NCBI RefSeq assembly: GCF_002160955.1
Contig: NZ_NFLN01000011.1
Span: 42,084 to 106,083, forward strand
Direction: 5' to 3'
DNA: 64,000 nt
Source of the DNA: Gemmiger sp. An120
GTDB lineage: Bacteria; Bacillota; Clostridia; Oscillospirales; Ruminococcaceae
The notes under the pieces were generated by a model. It made no database searches and was not told the origin of the DNA. It worked only from the letters and a program-made list of their open reading frames with translations. Shown here piece by piece: positions 25,524 through 35,237 of this stretch. Position numbers and translations under genes: made by a program. Positions within the stretch are counted from its first letter, which is position 1, and each line of letters starts with the position of its first letter.

Positions 25524-27539
25524 ATGAAATTGGAAACTTCCGCGTTTTGCGCTCGCTTCAGCACCGAAACAAACAATTTTGCAAGCCTCGTCAATCTGGC
25601 CACAGGGGACGAATACATCAAGCGTCCGGCCCGCACAACACTGGTGGAGCTGTATGCACTGGTCAACGGGGAAAAAACAAAGCTGCTGCCGGGCGCCCCG
25701 CATGTAACAGAAGGCGAGGGCACGCTCTCCATCACCTATGAAACGTTTGGTGATAAACCCATCCGGATGGATCTTTTGTGCACAGGCAGAGAAGAGCAGC
25801 TTTCCATTACGGCAACGCTTGAAAACCATTCGGATGTGGACGTGGTGGAGATCCTGATGCCCTACATCGGCGGCATGTATCTTGGAGACGACTATGCCGA
25901 CGACAACCTCATCTATCCCCATCACGCCGGTGAAAAAACGAAGAATCCCGTGCTGGGATATGGCAAAAACAAAAAGGATTTCTGGCGTGCCAGCAGCGTC
26001 GCCTTTGAAGACATCTATCGCCGGGAAATCAATTACTGCGGTCTGGCTTCCATGAGCTGGATGTATTATTACGATGCAGAAAACGGTTTCTATATCGGAA
26101 GCCACGATCCCCGCTTCCCCGTCACGGGCGTCCTGGCGGACACCAGCGGCGACCCGCAGAATCCGTGGATGGCCTTTGCTTTCCGGAAACACCACCGGAT
26201 CCGCCCGGGCCAGAAGTATGACGTTGGCGAGTATGTGCTGGCGATCACAACGAAGGATTGGCACGAAGGCGCAAAGATCTACCGCGCCTATATTGCGCCG
26301 CATCTGGATTTTGACCACAACCCGCCCTTCCTTGAGGACGAGTACGCATTGAACCAGTGCTACAATTTCAAACGCGTGGGAAACATCGAGCATCGCTTCC
26401 GGGACATCCCTGCCATGTACGATGAGGGTGCGGCCTGGGGCGTTCGGCACATGTTCATCGCAAGCTGGAACAGGACCGGCTTCGACTCGTACTATCCGGA
26501 ATACTATCCCGATATGGAATTGGGCAGCGCCATGGAGTTCCGGCGCGGGCTGGAATATGTGCGTCAGCAGGGCGGCTTTTCCACGCTGTATATCAACGCG
26601 CGCATCTTCGATGTGGAATCGGATTTCCACAAGACCGTCGGCGAGGCCATGGCGATCCGAAATGAAAAGGGCGAACCTTACCGCGAGACCTACGGGCCTG
26701 CCCATTTCACGGTGAACTGCCCTTCGGACAAGCTGTGGAGAGAGTATTTGCTGGACACGGCGGAATTCTGCGTAAAGGCGTATGGCTGCGACGGCATCTA
26801 CCTGGATCAGCTGGCCTCGGCGGAACCTTTTGCGTGCTACTGCGAAGAGCACAGCCACGAAAACATCGGGGAATTCAACAACGGCTACCGCTATGTCCTG
26901 AAAGAACTGCTCAAACGGCTGCGGGACTATAATCCCAACGCCTATATCATGACCGAGAACTGCGGAGACATCTACGGCAGCTACACATGGGGAAACCTGA
27001 CCTGGAATGGCGCCGAGTACGACGAGCATTACAATGTGTTCAAATACACCTTCCCGGAATTCGTTCAGGTGAACATGGTCAATCCCCGTGGGTGGGAGCA
27101 GGACGAAGAGAAACAGAAAAAGTGGTTCTACCGGGATATGCACCGGGCAATCGCGTTGGGCAGCGTTCTGTGGATGGGCATCACCACGCGGCTGCAGCAG
27201 AACGCCGGGGAGTATCATGAATATTCCCGCAAGGCGTTGGAATTCCGCCGGGAACTGCAGCCTCTGCTGCATTCCGCCCGTTTCCTGGATGATGCGTGGC
27301 TGGACGGCCAGCTGCCGGAGCATTGCCAGCTGACCTGCTGGCAAAGGGAAGAAGGCCGGCAGATGGTGCTGGCAGCCAACGACAGTGACGAGCCGGTAAC
27401 GCTGCGGCTGGCCCTTCCGAACATGGACGGAACGCCCCAGATCGCATGTGTTGAAGGGCCGCTTCCCAAAACGCAGCTGTGCGAAAACAGGCTGCTTGTG
27501 ACCCTGCTGCCGGGTCAGATGATGCGGTTGACGCTGTGA
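25524..27539 (+). CDS. DUF6259-type TIM-barrel glycosidase-like protein
   Basis: The 671-residue protein has an N-terminal beta-sandwich (about 1-250), a TIM-barrel core (about 260-560) and a C-terminal beta domain. The core contains D-G-I-Y-L-D-Q-L-A near residue 430 and M-T-E-N-C-G-D near 475. These look like the acid/nucleophile positions of alpha-galactosidase-like (GH31/36/101-related) barrels grouped as DUF6259. No signal peptide is visible, so it would act in the cytoplasm on the imported glycoside. The linkage cut is unknown. It sits in the catabolic operon 12 bases after the SIS gene. Confidence 0.75.
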   Translation: MKLETSAFCARFSTETNNFASLVNLATGDEYIKRPARTTLVELYALVNGEKTKLLPGAPHVTEGEGTLSITYETFGDKPIRMDLLCTGREEQLSITATLENHSDVDVVEILMPYIGGMYLGDDYADDNLIYPHHAGEKTKNPVLGYGKNKKDFWRASSVAFEDIYRREINYCGLASMSWMYYYDAENGFYIGSHDPRFPVTGVLADTSGDPQNPWMAFAFRKHHRIRPGQKYDVGEYVLAITTKDWHEGAKIYRAYIAPHLDFDHNPPFLEDEYALNQCYNFKRVGNIEHRFRDIPAMYDEGAAWGVRHMFIASWNRTGFDSYYPEYYPDMELGSAMEFRRGLEYVRQQGGFSTLYINARIFDVESDFHKTVGEAMAIRNEKGEPYRETYGPAHFTVNCPSDKLWREYLLDTAEFCVKAYGCDGIYLDQLASAEPFACYCEEHSHENIGEFNNGYRYVLKELLKRLRDYNPNAYIMTENCGDIYGSYTWGNLTWNGAEYDEHYNVFKYTFPEFVQVNMVNPRGWEQDEEKQKKWFYRDMHRAIALGSVLWMGITTRLQQNAGEYHEYSRKALEFRRELQPLLHSARFLDDAWLDGQLPEHCQLTCWQREEGRQMVLAANDSDEPVTLRLALPNMDGTPQIACVEGPLPKTQLCENRLLVTLLPGQMMRLTL

Positions 27540-27567
27540 AACAAAGGAACGAAAGGGAGTGGGCCTG

Positions 27568-28296
27568 ATGAAACTTACGGTGTTCGGAAACAACGCCTCC
27601 TGCCCGGAGGCCGGCGGCGCCTGCTCCTCGTTTTTGGTGGAAGCGGCAGGCAAACGCATCCTGTTGGACATGGGCTGCGCCAGCCTGCCTCAGCTCCAGC
27701 GTCAGTGCGATCTGGCCGAACTGGACCTTATCGTCATCAGCCATCTGCATTTTGACCACTGCGGAGACCTGTTCTGTGCCAAGTATCAGCTTGAGACCCG
27801 TATTGCCCGGGGCCAGGCGCTGGCGCCGCTGGCTCTGTGCAGTCCTGCGCTGCCGGAGTGGGCGGCAAAGGAACTGTTACAAGGAGAAGTGTTCCGACAT
27901 ACGACTGTCTTTGATGGATCCCAATACCAGTTGGAAGGGGTCGAATTGACTTTCTTTCAGGTACCGCATCTTGTGGAAAGCTATGCGGTGCGTGTGTGCG
28001 CAGAAGGAAAAATCTTGACCTATTCTGGCGACAGTGGACCATGTGAAATTCTGGCGTGTGCGGCAAAGGGGGCGGACTGCTTCCTTTGTGAGGCCAGCCT
28101 GGTGGAAGGCCAGCATGCGGAGTCGAATCATCATCTGATGGCAGGGGAAGCGGGTCGGGTTGCGAAAGACGCACACGTTGGCCGCCTCCTTCTGACGCAC
28201 TACCATTCGGAGGATGCCCAGCAGGTGCTGATACAGGCGCAAAGGTGTTTTCCCAATGCATCGCTTAGCTGCATTGGAGAAAGCTATGAAATATGA
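27568..28296 (+). CDS. MBL-fold metallo-hydrolase
   Basis: The 242-residue protein has the metal-binding S-H-L-H-F-D-H-C-G-D motif near residue 53, later Y-S-G-D-S-G and a C-terminal T-H-Y-H. This is the RNase Z/ElaC-like branch of metallo-beta-lactamase folds; in a sugar operon it might be a phosphodiesterase or lactonase. It is the last gene of the GntR-controlled operon. The ATG at 27568 follows AAAGGGAG. Confidence 0.82.
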   Translation: MKLTVFGNNASCPEAGGACSSFLVEAAGKRILLDMGCASLPQLQRQCDLAELDLIVISHLHFDHCGDLFCAKYQLETRIARGQALAPLALCSPALPEWAAKELLQGEVFRHTTVFDGSQYQLEGVELTFFQVPHLVESYAVRVCAEGKILTYSGDSGPCEILACAAKGADCFLCEASLVEGQHAESNHHLMAGEAGRVAKDAHVGRLLLTHYHSEDAQQVLIQAQRCFPNASLSCIGESYEI

Positions 28297-28306
28297 TTTC
28301 GCATGT

Positions 28307-28330
28307 GCCCGCCCTTGAAAAAGGGCGGGC
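28307..28330 (+). terminator. Hairpin at the end of the catabolic operon
   Basis: GCCCGCCC and GGGCGGGC form a perfect stem around TTGAAAAA; the following sequence has only three Ts, so termination may be partial. Confidence 0.55.
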
Positions 28331-28360
28331 AACTTTGTAGCGAAAGGAGGCCGAGCTTGT

Positions 28361-29059
28361 ATGCTTTGGTGGCGCGAGTTTTCCGCCTATTGTGCGTCCT
28401 GGTGCGCAGGTGCAGTAGCATTGCGCCTGATGGCGGCTTTCATGGTGGGCATTGTGGTCGGGATAGACCGTGGCATCAAACGCCGCGGCGCGGGAATCAA
28501 AACACATACTCTGGTATGCCTGGGCGCGGCTCTTGTCATGACAACGGGTCAGTTCATATATGTGACGACGGGAGGAGCAAACTCCATCGACCGATTGGGT
28601 GCACAGGTCATCAGTGGTGTTGGGTTTTTGGGAGTCGGAACGATTTTGGTAACAGGACACAACCAGGTGAGGGGACTTACGACTGCGGCAAGCCTGTGGA
28701 TCTGTGCCTGTCTTGGGCTGGCAGCAGGTATCGGCTTTGTGGATGGTGTGCTTCTGGTGCTGGCTCTGGTGCTGATCACGCTGAAAATACTGAGTCGGGT
28801 GGATGATACCGTGCATCGGCAAGCCCATGTTCTGGAACTCTATCTGGTGTTTGAAACGCCGCAGGACGCAGCGGATTTTGTCCATCAGATGCACCGGATG
28901 CAAGTAAATATCAGCTGTTTCAACCTTGTTAAAAACTCGCGGGAAGAGGATAATGTCGCGGCGGTCGCCACCCTGGAACTGAATCGTGGCATGACCCATG
29001 ACTACTTACTGGAGAAACTGCGAGCCGCGGATTATCTGCGGTGTGTTGAGGAGGTGTAA
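28361..29059 (+). CDS. MgtC/SapB family membrane protein
   Basis: The 232-residue protein has four to five hydrophobic segments in its first 150 residues, with the family motifs G-x-x-V-G-I-D-R-G and G-F-L-G-V-G-T-I, and a C-terminal ACT-like cytoplasmic domain. MgtC proteins inhibit F-type ATPase or affect magnesium homeostasis in pathogens; the role in commensal Firmicutes is unclear. AAAGGAGG lies about 12 bases before the ATG. It follows the catabolic operon but is separated by a hairpin. Confidence 0.85.
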   Translation: MLWWREFSAYCASWCAGAVALRLMAAFMVGIVVGIDRGIKRRGAGIKTHTLVCLGAALVMTTGQFIYVTTGGANSIDRLGAQVISGVGFLGVGTILVTGHNQVRGLTTAASLWICACLGLAAGIGFVDGVLLVLALVLITLKILSRVDDTVHRQAHVLELYLVFETPQDAADFVHQMHRMQVNISCFNLVKNSREEDNVAAVATLELNRGMTHDYLLEKLRAADYLRCVEEV

Positions 29060-29118
29060 AACGAACGCGTTGCGATTCGAACGACAAGAAACAACAAGGG
29101 ACAGTGAGGTGTAAAAAT

Positions 29119-29829
29119 ATGAAACGTGTAGTTTCTTTTCTTTGCAGTCTGGCGTTGCTCTGTAGCTGTGGCTTTCCGGGTGCAGGTGTACTGACATCCT
29201 ATGCGGATCACGCGGAAGAGCAGCCTAATGTGTCGACGAGCATTGCTGAGGAAGTGATACAGGAGGTCGTAACGGAAAACCCTGAGGAAGAAGTTCAGCA
29301 GCAAATTCCGGAATCCGATTCGATGAATGCGCCGGAGTTTACTCCTGTACCTGAACAGAGAGAAGCAGAGCTGCCCGCGGAAGTACGTGAGATCACTGCT
29401 ACGGAAGGCTCGACTGTGGAACAGATTTTTGAAGAGCGGTCGCCTTCTTCAATGCTTTTGACTTGCGGCACTCTTGCCACCGGAGGAGAGGTGGATCTCT
29501 CCTTTCGCGATGGAAAGACAATGACGTTGGAAGCTGCTCTGCAACCTGAAGGAGGCTACAAGGCAGAAGCTGAGTTTGCCTTTGTCCTGGCGATACTGCC
29601 GGGTGACTTATCAGAAGGAACTGTCAGACTAAGCCTTTCCGGCGCAGACACCAACATTGCGCAGAACATCAGCGTCTATAACTGGGACAGCAGCGAATAT
29701 GAGGAAATTAATACAGAAACCTCTGCTGAAGAAAGGGATCTTGACCTGCCTCTTCCTGTGTCTGCCTATCTTTCGGAACAAGGCCAGGTGAAGGTGAGGG
29801 TCGCTTTCACAGGAGCGGACGGCTTTTAG
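29119..29829 (+). CDS. Secreted phosphoesterase/propeller protein, N-terminal fragment (frameshifted)
   Basis: The 236-residue frame begins with a signal peptide (K-R-V-V-S-F plus hydrophobic run; C-S-C near residue 17 could be a lipobox, otherwise cleavage after S-Y-A-D-H-A). It continues with an acidic Glu-rich linker and a beta-rich domain. It stops at TAG right after a T4 run (29824-29827). If one base is added there, translation continues without a stop through 29830-29918 into the large frame ending at 32822. The two frames are therefore one gene broken by a single-base change or an assembly error. GTGAGGTG lies before the ATG. Confidence 0.75.
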   Translation: MKRVVSFLCSLALLCSCGFPGAGVLTSYADHAEEQPNVSTSIAEEVIQEVVTENPEEEVQQQIPESDSMNAPEFTPVPEQREAELPAEVREITATEGSTVEQIFEERSPSSMLLTCGTLATGGEVDLSFRDGKTMTLEAALQPEGGYKAEAEFAFVLAILPGDLSEGTVRLSLSGADTNIAQNISVYNWDSSEYEEINTETSAEERDLDLPLPVSAYLSEQGQVKVRVAFTGADGF

Positions 29830-29918
29830 ATCCTCATGGTCAGCTCCAGTTCCTTTATGCTTATCGAGCTGCAGCAAATGCTATCCAGATAGAGCATCAT
29901 TCGGTATCCAGTGCGGTT

Positions 29919-32822
29919 TTGGAACAGGGATCTTTCGCTTCAGGATCGTCTTTCGAGGCGCTGAAGGAACGGGACGGTGCGACCGCCGATGTTGCTTCTG
30001 CGGAAAATAAAGTGGCTTGGCATGCGGTCGTACCTTTATACCAAAACAAGGCAAATGTCAGATCGTTGAGGATAGATTATGCTGGCGGACAGTCTGCTCA
30101 GACGAATGATGTGTGGCTTTCGGTGTACCGTTTTGACACTGAAAACTGGGAGGCGATTGGCCTGCTGCCAGGTGAAGCGGGGCAGAGCCACCGAACTTTT
30201 GTGCTGTCGGGGGATAAATTGAAAAACTATCTTTCTGGTGACGGGGATTTTCGGGTACGCCTGTACAATTCAGCCGGCAGCAGCTTTACGAGGCAGACGG
30301 ATGCACTGTCGGTCACGGCGTATTCCAATGTGACCGAAAGTCAGCAGAGCTGCATCCCAGTCAGTTTGTATACGGAATATGGGGCGAGTGAGGGGGAAGT
30401 AACGGATCTTGCCAAGCCGGATGGTGCAGCTGTGGTCACACAGAGCAATGATCAAAAGAAGGCCGCAATACAGCTGCGCTTTGAAACGGGTGTTCCGCTG
30501 GATAATATTCAGGAACTGACGTTTACCCTGCGAATGAAAGCGGCTGGAGCTACCAACCCACAATACATCTCTCTGCTCAATAAAGATACCGGGCGTTTTG
30601 CTGTGGTCAAGACTCTTTCTGCAAATAATACCATGGAAACGGTATACGTGACACTGGACTCTCTGCACGAGATCGAACGATACCTGGATAACGGCCAACT
30701 GACCTTGCGAATCTACAATTCCTCGGCCGCGGCCTTTACAAGAGAATTGGATCTTGCGCAGATGACGGTCACATACGGGAACTTTTCACGCTTCACTGTG
30801 GCGCAGATATCGGATGTTCACGAGTTGATCGGAACAGAGAATTTCAAAAGCATTATCAACGAAGTGAATCAGAACATCAACGAGTCGTTTACCATCGTTA
30901 CGGGCGATATCTCAGATCATGGCACGCCGGCACAGTATGCCTTGTACCTGGAGGATCGGGAATTGTTCCAGAACCCGGTATACACCACGCCGGGCAATCA
31001 CGATGTGCGCTGGTGGAATGCGAACGGGAAAAAGACTTTTACAGACAGCATTGGCCCGTTGTATCAATCGTTTGATTATGGTGGAGTACACTTCGTACTT
31101 CTCGATTCAACGGTCAACTATGAGTTGGACGGAAAAATCAACAAGGCGCAGCTGGAGTGGTTGCGGCAGGATATGGCGAATGTCCCGGCCGACATGCCGG
31201 TCATTTGGTTTGCACACCACCCGTTCAAAATCAACAACAATGTAACAGCCCGGCATGAACTGTTGGAACTGGCCAAAGGGCATAATGTCATTGCTTTTAT
31301 GGCCGGTCATGTGCATTACTATGGGAACGTCCGGGAAGATGGTATTCCTGTCAACTATGTTACATATGTTAAAGACAATGCGGCGCAGGAATTTGTGACC
31401 ATAGAATTTACGCCGAACTATTATTATATTTACAAACATAAAGCCTCGGATCACAGTCGTACGTTGTGGCTGACCGGCCGAATGAATAATACTCGACAGA
31501 TGGAATTGTCAATCGATCAGATTCAGGTGAACAATCAAGGGCAGATCCATGTGCAGGCATCTGCAACAGTCGCGCCCGATGGAGTCGCATCGATGCAGGC
31601 GCGGATCGACAATTACGGGCCTTACACGCAAATGGAGAAGAACAGTGATGGCAGTTGGAGCTGCGATATCGACCCTACGGCCTATACACCGGAACTGGTG
31701 CCTGGAGCTCACTTTGTGGGGGTGGAGGCGTTCGACAGCAACGGCGAGAAATGGACGGACTATGCAGACTATACTATGATGTCCAGCCAGGCGGGAATTC
31801 GCTGGACTTTTGAAACTGGTGACATGATCCAATCCAGCGCAACGGTCCTGGGAACGCGGGTTTTCGTCGGTTCGAACGATGGTTTCCTTTACTGCATTGA
31901 CGAACAGACGGGGACAGAGAACTGGAAATTTGAAACGAATGGGCCGGTGATCTCCAAGCCGGCGGCGATAGGGGAAGATAGGATCGTATTCGGATCCGAA
32001 GATGGAAAGGTGTATTGCCTGAATGCCGCGGATGGTGCCAAGGAGTGGGAATATACCGCAGGCGGAAGTGTTCTCTCTGATCCTCTGGTAGACCAGGAAA
32101 GGGTATATATAGGTTCCGGTGACGGGAAAATTTCCTGTATTGATGTGGCAACCGGCTTGCTTCAATGGTCGTATCAGACGGACGGAGTGATGCGGCAGAG
32201 GCCAACCATATCCAACGGCGTTTTGTATGCTTATGTGAGAGACACATATATTTGGTATGCATTGGATGCTCAAACGGGTGAGCTTCGTTGGCGGGGAAAT
32301 GCGGAGACGGATGAGTCCTTGTTCGTTTGTGGCGATGTACGCCCGATTATCGCTGGCGGAAAACTTTGGTGCATCGATGCCCAGAACACTCGGCCGGGAT
32401 ATCTTGACCTGCAAACAGGGGAGCTTGCCTGGACGGGAGCATTGGAAAAGGTATCCTCGCGAGGAATGGCAACAAACGGCGAATTGGTATTCTACACCTC
32501 AAACAATGGCCGGCAACTGACAGCATTCGACTCAGACACGGCACAGGTTGTATGGCAAAAAGATTTGCGATATAACAGCAGAGACGGTGATCTTCAAGCC
32601 ATGCAGATCGATTGTGCGCTGGTATATGAAAATGGAATGCTGTTTCATTTGGCAGAACGCGGAAGAGTTACGGCAATGAATCCCATTACAGGCGCAACAC
32701 AGTGGTGCTTTGATGCTGCAGGCTTCCCGGAACGTGTCTTTTGGTCAACGCCGGAAGTAAATGGCAATTTGTTGCTGGCAAGCGGTATCGATGGGAACCT
32801 TTACGCGGTAGAGATATCCTGA
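29919..32822 (+). CDS. Calcineurin-like phosphoesterase with beta-propeller repeats (C-terminal part of frameshifted gene)
   Basis: This 967-residue part holds two similar beta-sandwich modules (about residues 20-130 and 145-285, each ending in a conserved L-x-I/V-R-I/L-Y-N-S motif). A calcineurin-like phosphoesterase follows (about 290-520, with S-D-V-H, G-D-I-S-D, G-N-H-D and G-H-V-H metal ligands), then a short Ig-like linker and seven or so PQQ-like WD-type repeats (about 650-967). The listed TTG start is only the first start codon in the frame; the true product most likely begins at 29119. The protein is probably a secreted or surface enzyme acting on phosphoesters of cell-wall or host polymers. 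No C-terminal anchor is visible. Confidence 0.75.
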   Translation: MEQGSFASGSSFEALKERDGATADVASAENKVAWHAVVPLYQNKANVRSLRIDYAGGQSAQTNDVWLSVYRFDTENWEAIGLLPGEAGQSHRTFVLSGDKLKNYLSGDGDFRVRLYNSAGSSFTRQTDALSVTAYSNVTESQQSCIPVSLYTEYGASEGEVTDLAKPDGAAVVTQSNDQKKAAIQLRFETGVPLDNIQELTFTLRMKAAGATNPQYISLLNKDTGRFAVVKTLSANNTMETVYVTLDSLHEIERYLDNGQLTLRIYNSSAAAFTRELDLAQMTVTYGNFSRFTVAQISDVHELIGTENFKSIINEVNQNINESFTIVTGDISDHGTPAQYALYLEDRELFQNPVYTTPGNHDVRWWNANGKKTFTDSIGPLYQSFDYGGVHFVLLDSTVNYELDGKINKAQLEWLRQDMANVPADMPVIWFAHHPFKINNNVTARHELLELAKGHNVIAFMAGHVHYYGNVREDGIPVNYVTYVKDNAAQEFVTIEFTPNYYYIYKHKASDHSRTLWLTGRMNNTRQMELSIDQIQVNNQGQIHVQASATVAPDGVASMQARIDNYGPYTQMEKNSDGSWSCDIDPTAYTPELVPGAHFVGVEAFDSNGEKWTDYADYTMMSSQAGIRWTFETGDMIQSSATVLGTRVFVGSNDGFLYCIDEQTGTENWKFETNGPVISKPAAIGEDRIVFGSEDGKVYCLNAADGAKEWEYTAGGSVLSDPLVDQERVYIGSGDGKISCIDVATGLLQWSYQTDGVMRQRPTISNGVLYAYVRDTYIWYALDAQTGELRWRGNAETDESLFVCGDVRPIIAGGKLWCIDAQNTRPGYLDLQTGELAWTGALEKVSSRGMATNGELVFYTSNNGRQLTAFDSDTAQVVWQKDLRYNSRDGDLQAMQIDCALVYENGMLFHLAERGRVTAMNPITGATQWCFDAAGFPERVFWSTPEVNGNLLLASGIDGNLYAVEIS

Positions 32823-32881
32823 GCGTATGGAAAAGAGAAGCTAAAATCCAAAAGCTTTGGGGTAGGAAGTGGAATTACGCC

Positions 32882-32919
32882 AAAGCGCCCCCGCAGCCAA
32901 AGACTGTGGGGGCGCTTTT
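32882..32919 (+). terminator. Strong terminator after the phosphoesterase gene
   Basis: AAAGCGCCCCCGCAG pairs with CTGTGGGGGCGCTTT around a seven-base loop, followed by T-rich sequence. Confidence 0.88.
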
Positions 32920-33894
32920 ATGTTATTGCTATAAAAGTTGCCTGATGCAAAAGCATAAGACATAGAAGAGTGAAAAATGAGAGTCCGACGGACATGCCAC
33001 AAAGAGACTGTAGCAGCCATTTCTTCAAAAAGGCACTTTCTAAATCATATAGATCTTCACGTTCAAAATCGTGGATGTTGTGGCCGGCCCCTTCAACGAT
33101 GTGATACTGTACGTGGTGGCCATCGGTGGCGTGTAGAATCTCACTGGCAAGGTTCATGCTTTGCAAAATGGGGATACATCTGTCCTTGTTTCCGTGTAAA
33201 AACAGGAACGGTGGGCTGTTGGGCGAAACATAGTTGCAGGGATTTGCCATTTGTACCAGTTCAGGCGCATCTTTTGCTCTGCGATATCCAAACAGAACAC
33301 CTGCCATGGAATCGGCTTCGCCAAATTCTTCTTGCTGAGGCTCTACCCCCAGTACTTTAAATTGCTCGGCGATCAGACCCAAGTTTGATGGACAGTACAC
33401 GGCGATGACAGCCTGAACCTGATCTGAAATTTTGTGGTCCGCTTCGTCAGGATCTTCAAGCTTTCCACAAGAAGCGGACAGCGCGGTCAGAGCAGCAAGA
33501 TGAGCTCCGGCTGATTCGCCCATCAGAGCAATGTGATTTGGATCGAGTCCGTATTTTTCGGCGTTTACGCGGATAAAGCGGATAGCGGATTTTACTTCAT
33601 ATATTTGTGCAGGAAAACGTTTTTGCCAGCTTAACGAGTAATTGATGCTGACGACAGCAAAGCCGCGACGTAAAAGTGCAAGTGCCGGTTCTAATTTGTG
33701 TGAACTCTTGTCGCCGAAAAACCAGCCGCCAAAAATGTCGATGATGTGGGAAAGGGAGGAGCGCCATCGTTTGGAAGATAGATGTCAAGCATATTTCGCT
33801 CACCACCCTGAGCATAAGGGATATTCAGATATTTTTGATGAATGAAGTCGACTTTGGCTGGAATATGAGTTCGTTTCTGTTCAATGAATTTCAT
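32918..33894 (-). pseudogene. Frameshifted alpha/beta-hydrolase (BD-FAE-like esterase)
   Basis: Read on the minus strand from the ATG at 33894 (AAAGGA upstream), the frame gives a typical esterase N-terminus. It then loses frame near 33740, where one missing base in CCCACATCATC separates P-F-P-T from I-I-D-I-F-G-G-W. After correction the rest follows: the nucleophile elbow G-E-S-A-G, the Asp in H-G-N-K-D and the His in G-A-G-H-N. The C-terminal codons run on for about 25 residues of hydrophobic sequence into the neighbouring terminator. The gene is therefore broken at one position and probably altered at its end. Confidence 0.8.
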
Positions 33895-34505
33895 TGTGAT
33901 ACCAATCCTTTGTCTGAACATATCAATGCTTGCAAAGTAATCGGGACTAATCATATAGTCTTGAAATCGACATTTTTTGCTTTTCCCCGCGACTGGAAAC
34001 ATACAGCGGATGTGTTTATATCGTTATTATACCATATTCTGAGTAATGATGGCGAGGGCCTTTTCTCCGGTTTCTATATGTTTGGAGTCGGCTGTTTGGT
34101 AATTGGAACGAGTACAGTTAATTGTAGTAGTTTGGTTGGAGTAAACAGAAATTAAGACTCAGTTGTGCTAATCAGAGAGCAGAAACCAGAATAGGAAGCA
34201 AGTGCGGTTGTAGAATGAGCAAAGGGGGGGATGGGGCCGTGGATAAAAAATAAAGGCGAATCGCTGCGTTGTTGCTTCAGTGGCTAGCGTGCAACAAATG
34301 ATTATAGCAAATCAGGACAAGAATGTAAAAACAGGCGGTATTGTCACCGCAAGAACTCTAAAATCCGCGAAAACAAGAAATAATAATCCATTAACTTCAC
34401 AAGACAGTAAAAGGAGAAAAGCGGTTTGCATAAAGAAATTCGCGAATATATTATATGATGGTTAAGGAGAGCTTAGTCAACAATAATCCAGTTTATCGTA
34501 GTAGT
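33895..34505. other. AT-rich gap at the right end of the first unit
   Basis: No convincing gene is visible in these 610 bases. The few short frames lack ribosome binding sites and family features. The stretch ends directly at attachment core B. Confidence 0.5.
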
Positions 34506-34660
34506 CGGGTCGGAGTTCCCAGACACACAACGCCAAACGGCGCTGTAAAGCCATTTTTCGTCGGTTGTGCACAAAGTTGAAAACCATATAAAAAGCCCGC
34601 GAAGCCTTTTGAGAACAGGCTTCGCGGGCTTTTGCACGCGTAGTGGTCAAATGGTGGTCA
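34506..34660. repeat. Attachment arm repeat, copy B
   Basis: The core CGGGTCGGAG and the following ~145 bases match copy A (18464-18619) almost base for base, including the hairpin and the tandem TGGTCA motifs; an extra CAGTGGTCA follows at 34661. Unlike copy A, only the 10-base core of the tRNA precedes it. This is the expected internal junction between two elements inserted in tandem at the same tRNA. Confidence 0.88.
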
Positions 34661-35237
34661 CAGTGGTCAATTTCGCCGGAAAAAGAGGTGTGAGGGAGGA
34701 GAGAAGTGGTCAATATCAAAATCTGTCACAGGGGGCGTTTTTGTATTGATGATTCTGTGTCGACCTTGGCAACCATTTCTGGGCTGTCAGTAAAGCATGT
34801 GACGCAGGGCGAATAGGTCGTGTAGGGTATCGATTTTATGAGAATAGTTGCTTTATGAATTTTTCAGAAAACTTTTGAGCTTGGTGTGACACCAGGGTGT
34901 ATCGAAAGGATGAAAGACGATGATCAGGCGGAATACTCAACCAAATGGGTAGAAAAAATCTTGGAATAACTCTTGATATGAGTCGTTACTACGAAAAAGT
35001 CGAAAAAGTGAAACTCCTTCCGGCAAACGAGAGTCGCAATCCAGTAAATAACTAATAGGTGGTCTTGTCTTGATTTATATGTTTATTCATATCTGATGAG
35101 CGTAAAACTGTGGTATCCTCACGATTGTGTCGTGCAAACACATCATTAATTCTTGCTTTTTGTCGAAGACGCTGCTATCATTATTTTGGCGTATTATATA
35201 TGCAGCACTCATTGCGAAGATAAATGAGGTGAAAGTT
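34661..35237. other. Left end of the second unit, no intact gene
   Basis: This AT-rich region lies before the HTH gene. A 36-codon frame at 34945-35055 contains S-R-Y-Y-E-K-V followed by L-L-P-A-N, which resembles the recognition part of a MerR-type head and could be a regulator remnant. No other coding signal is convincing. Confidence 0.4.

Noticed and set aside
24561..27671. 1036-codon open frame on the minus strand
   Set aside because: It covers kinase, SIS and glycosidase genes in antisense; it has no recognisable domain.
33835..34155. 106-codon plus-strand frame opposite the broken esterase
   Set aside because: It has no ribosome binding site and overlaps the esterase N-terminus in antisense; the esterase frame has the better protein features.
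34280..34465. 61-codon plus-strand frame
   Set aside because: It is a Lys/Asn-rich frame in AT-rich DNA with no ribosome binding site and no similarity I can name.
34945..35055. 36-codon frame with a MerR-like S-R-Y-Y-E-K-V motif
   Set aside because: It is too short to be a MerR protein and lacks the first helix; at most it is a relic, noted in the region description.
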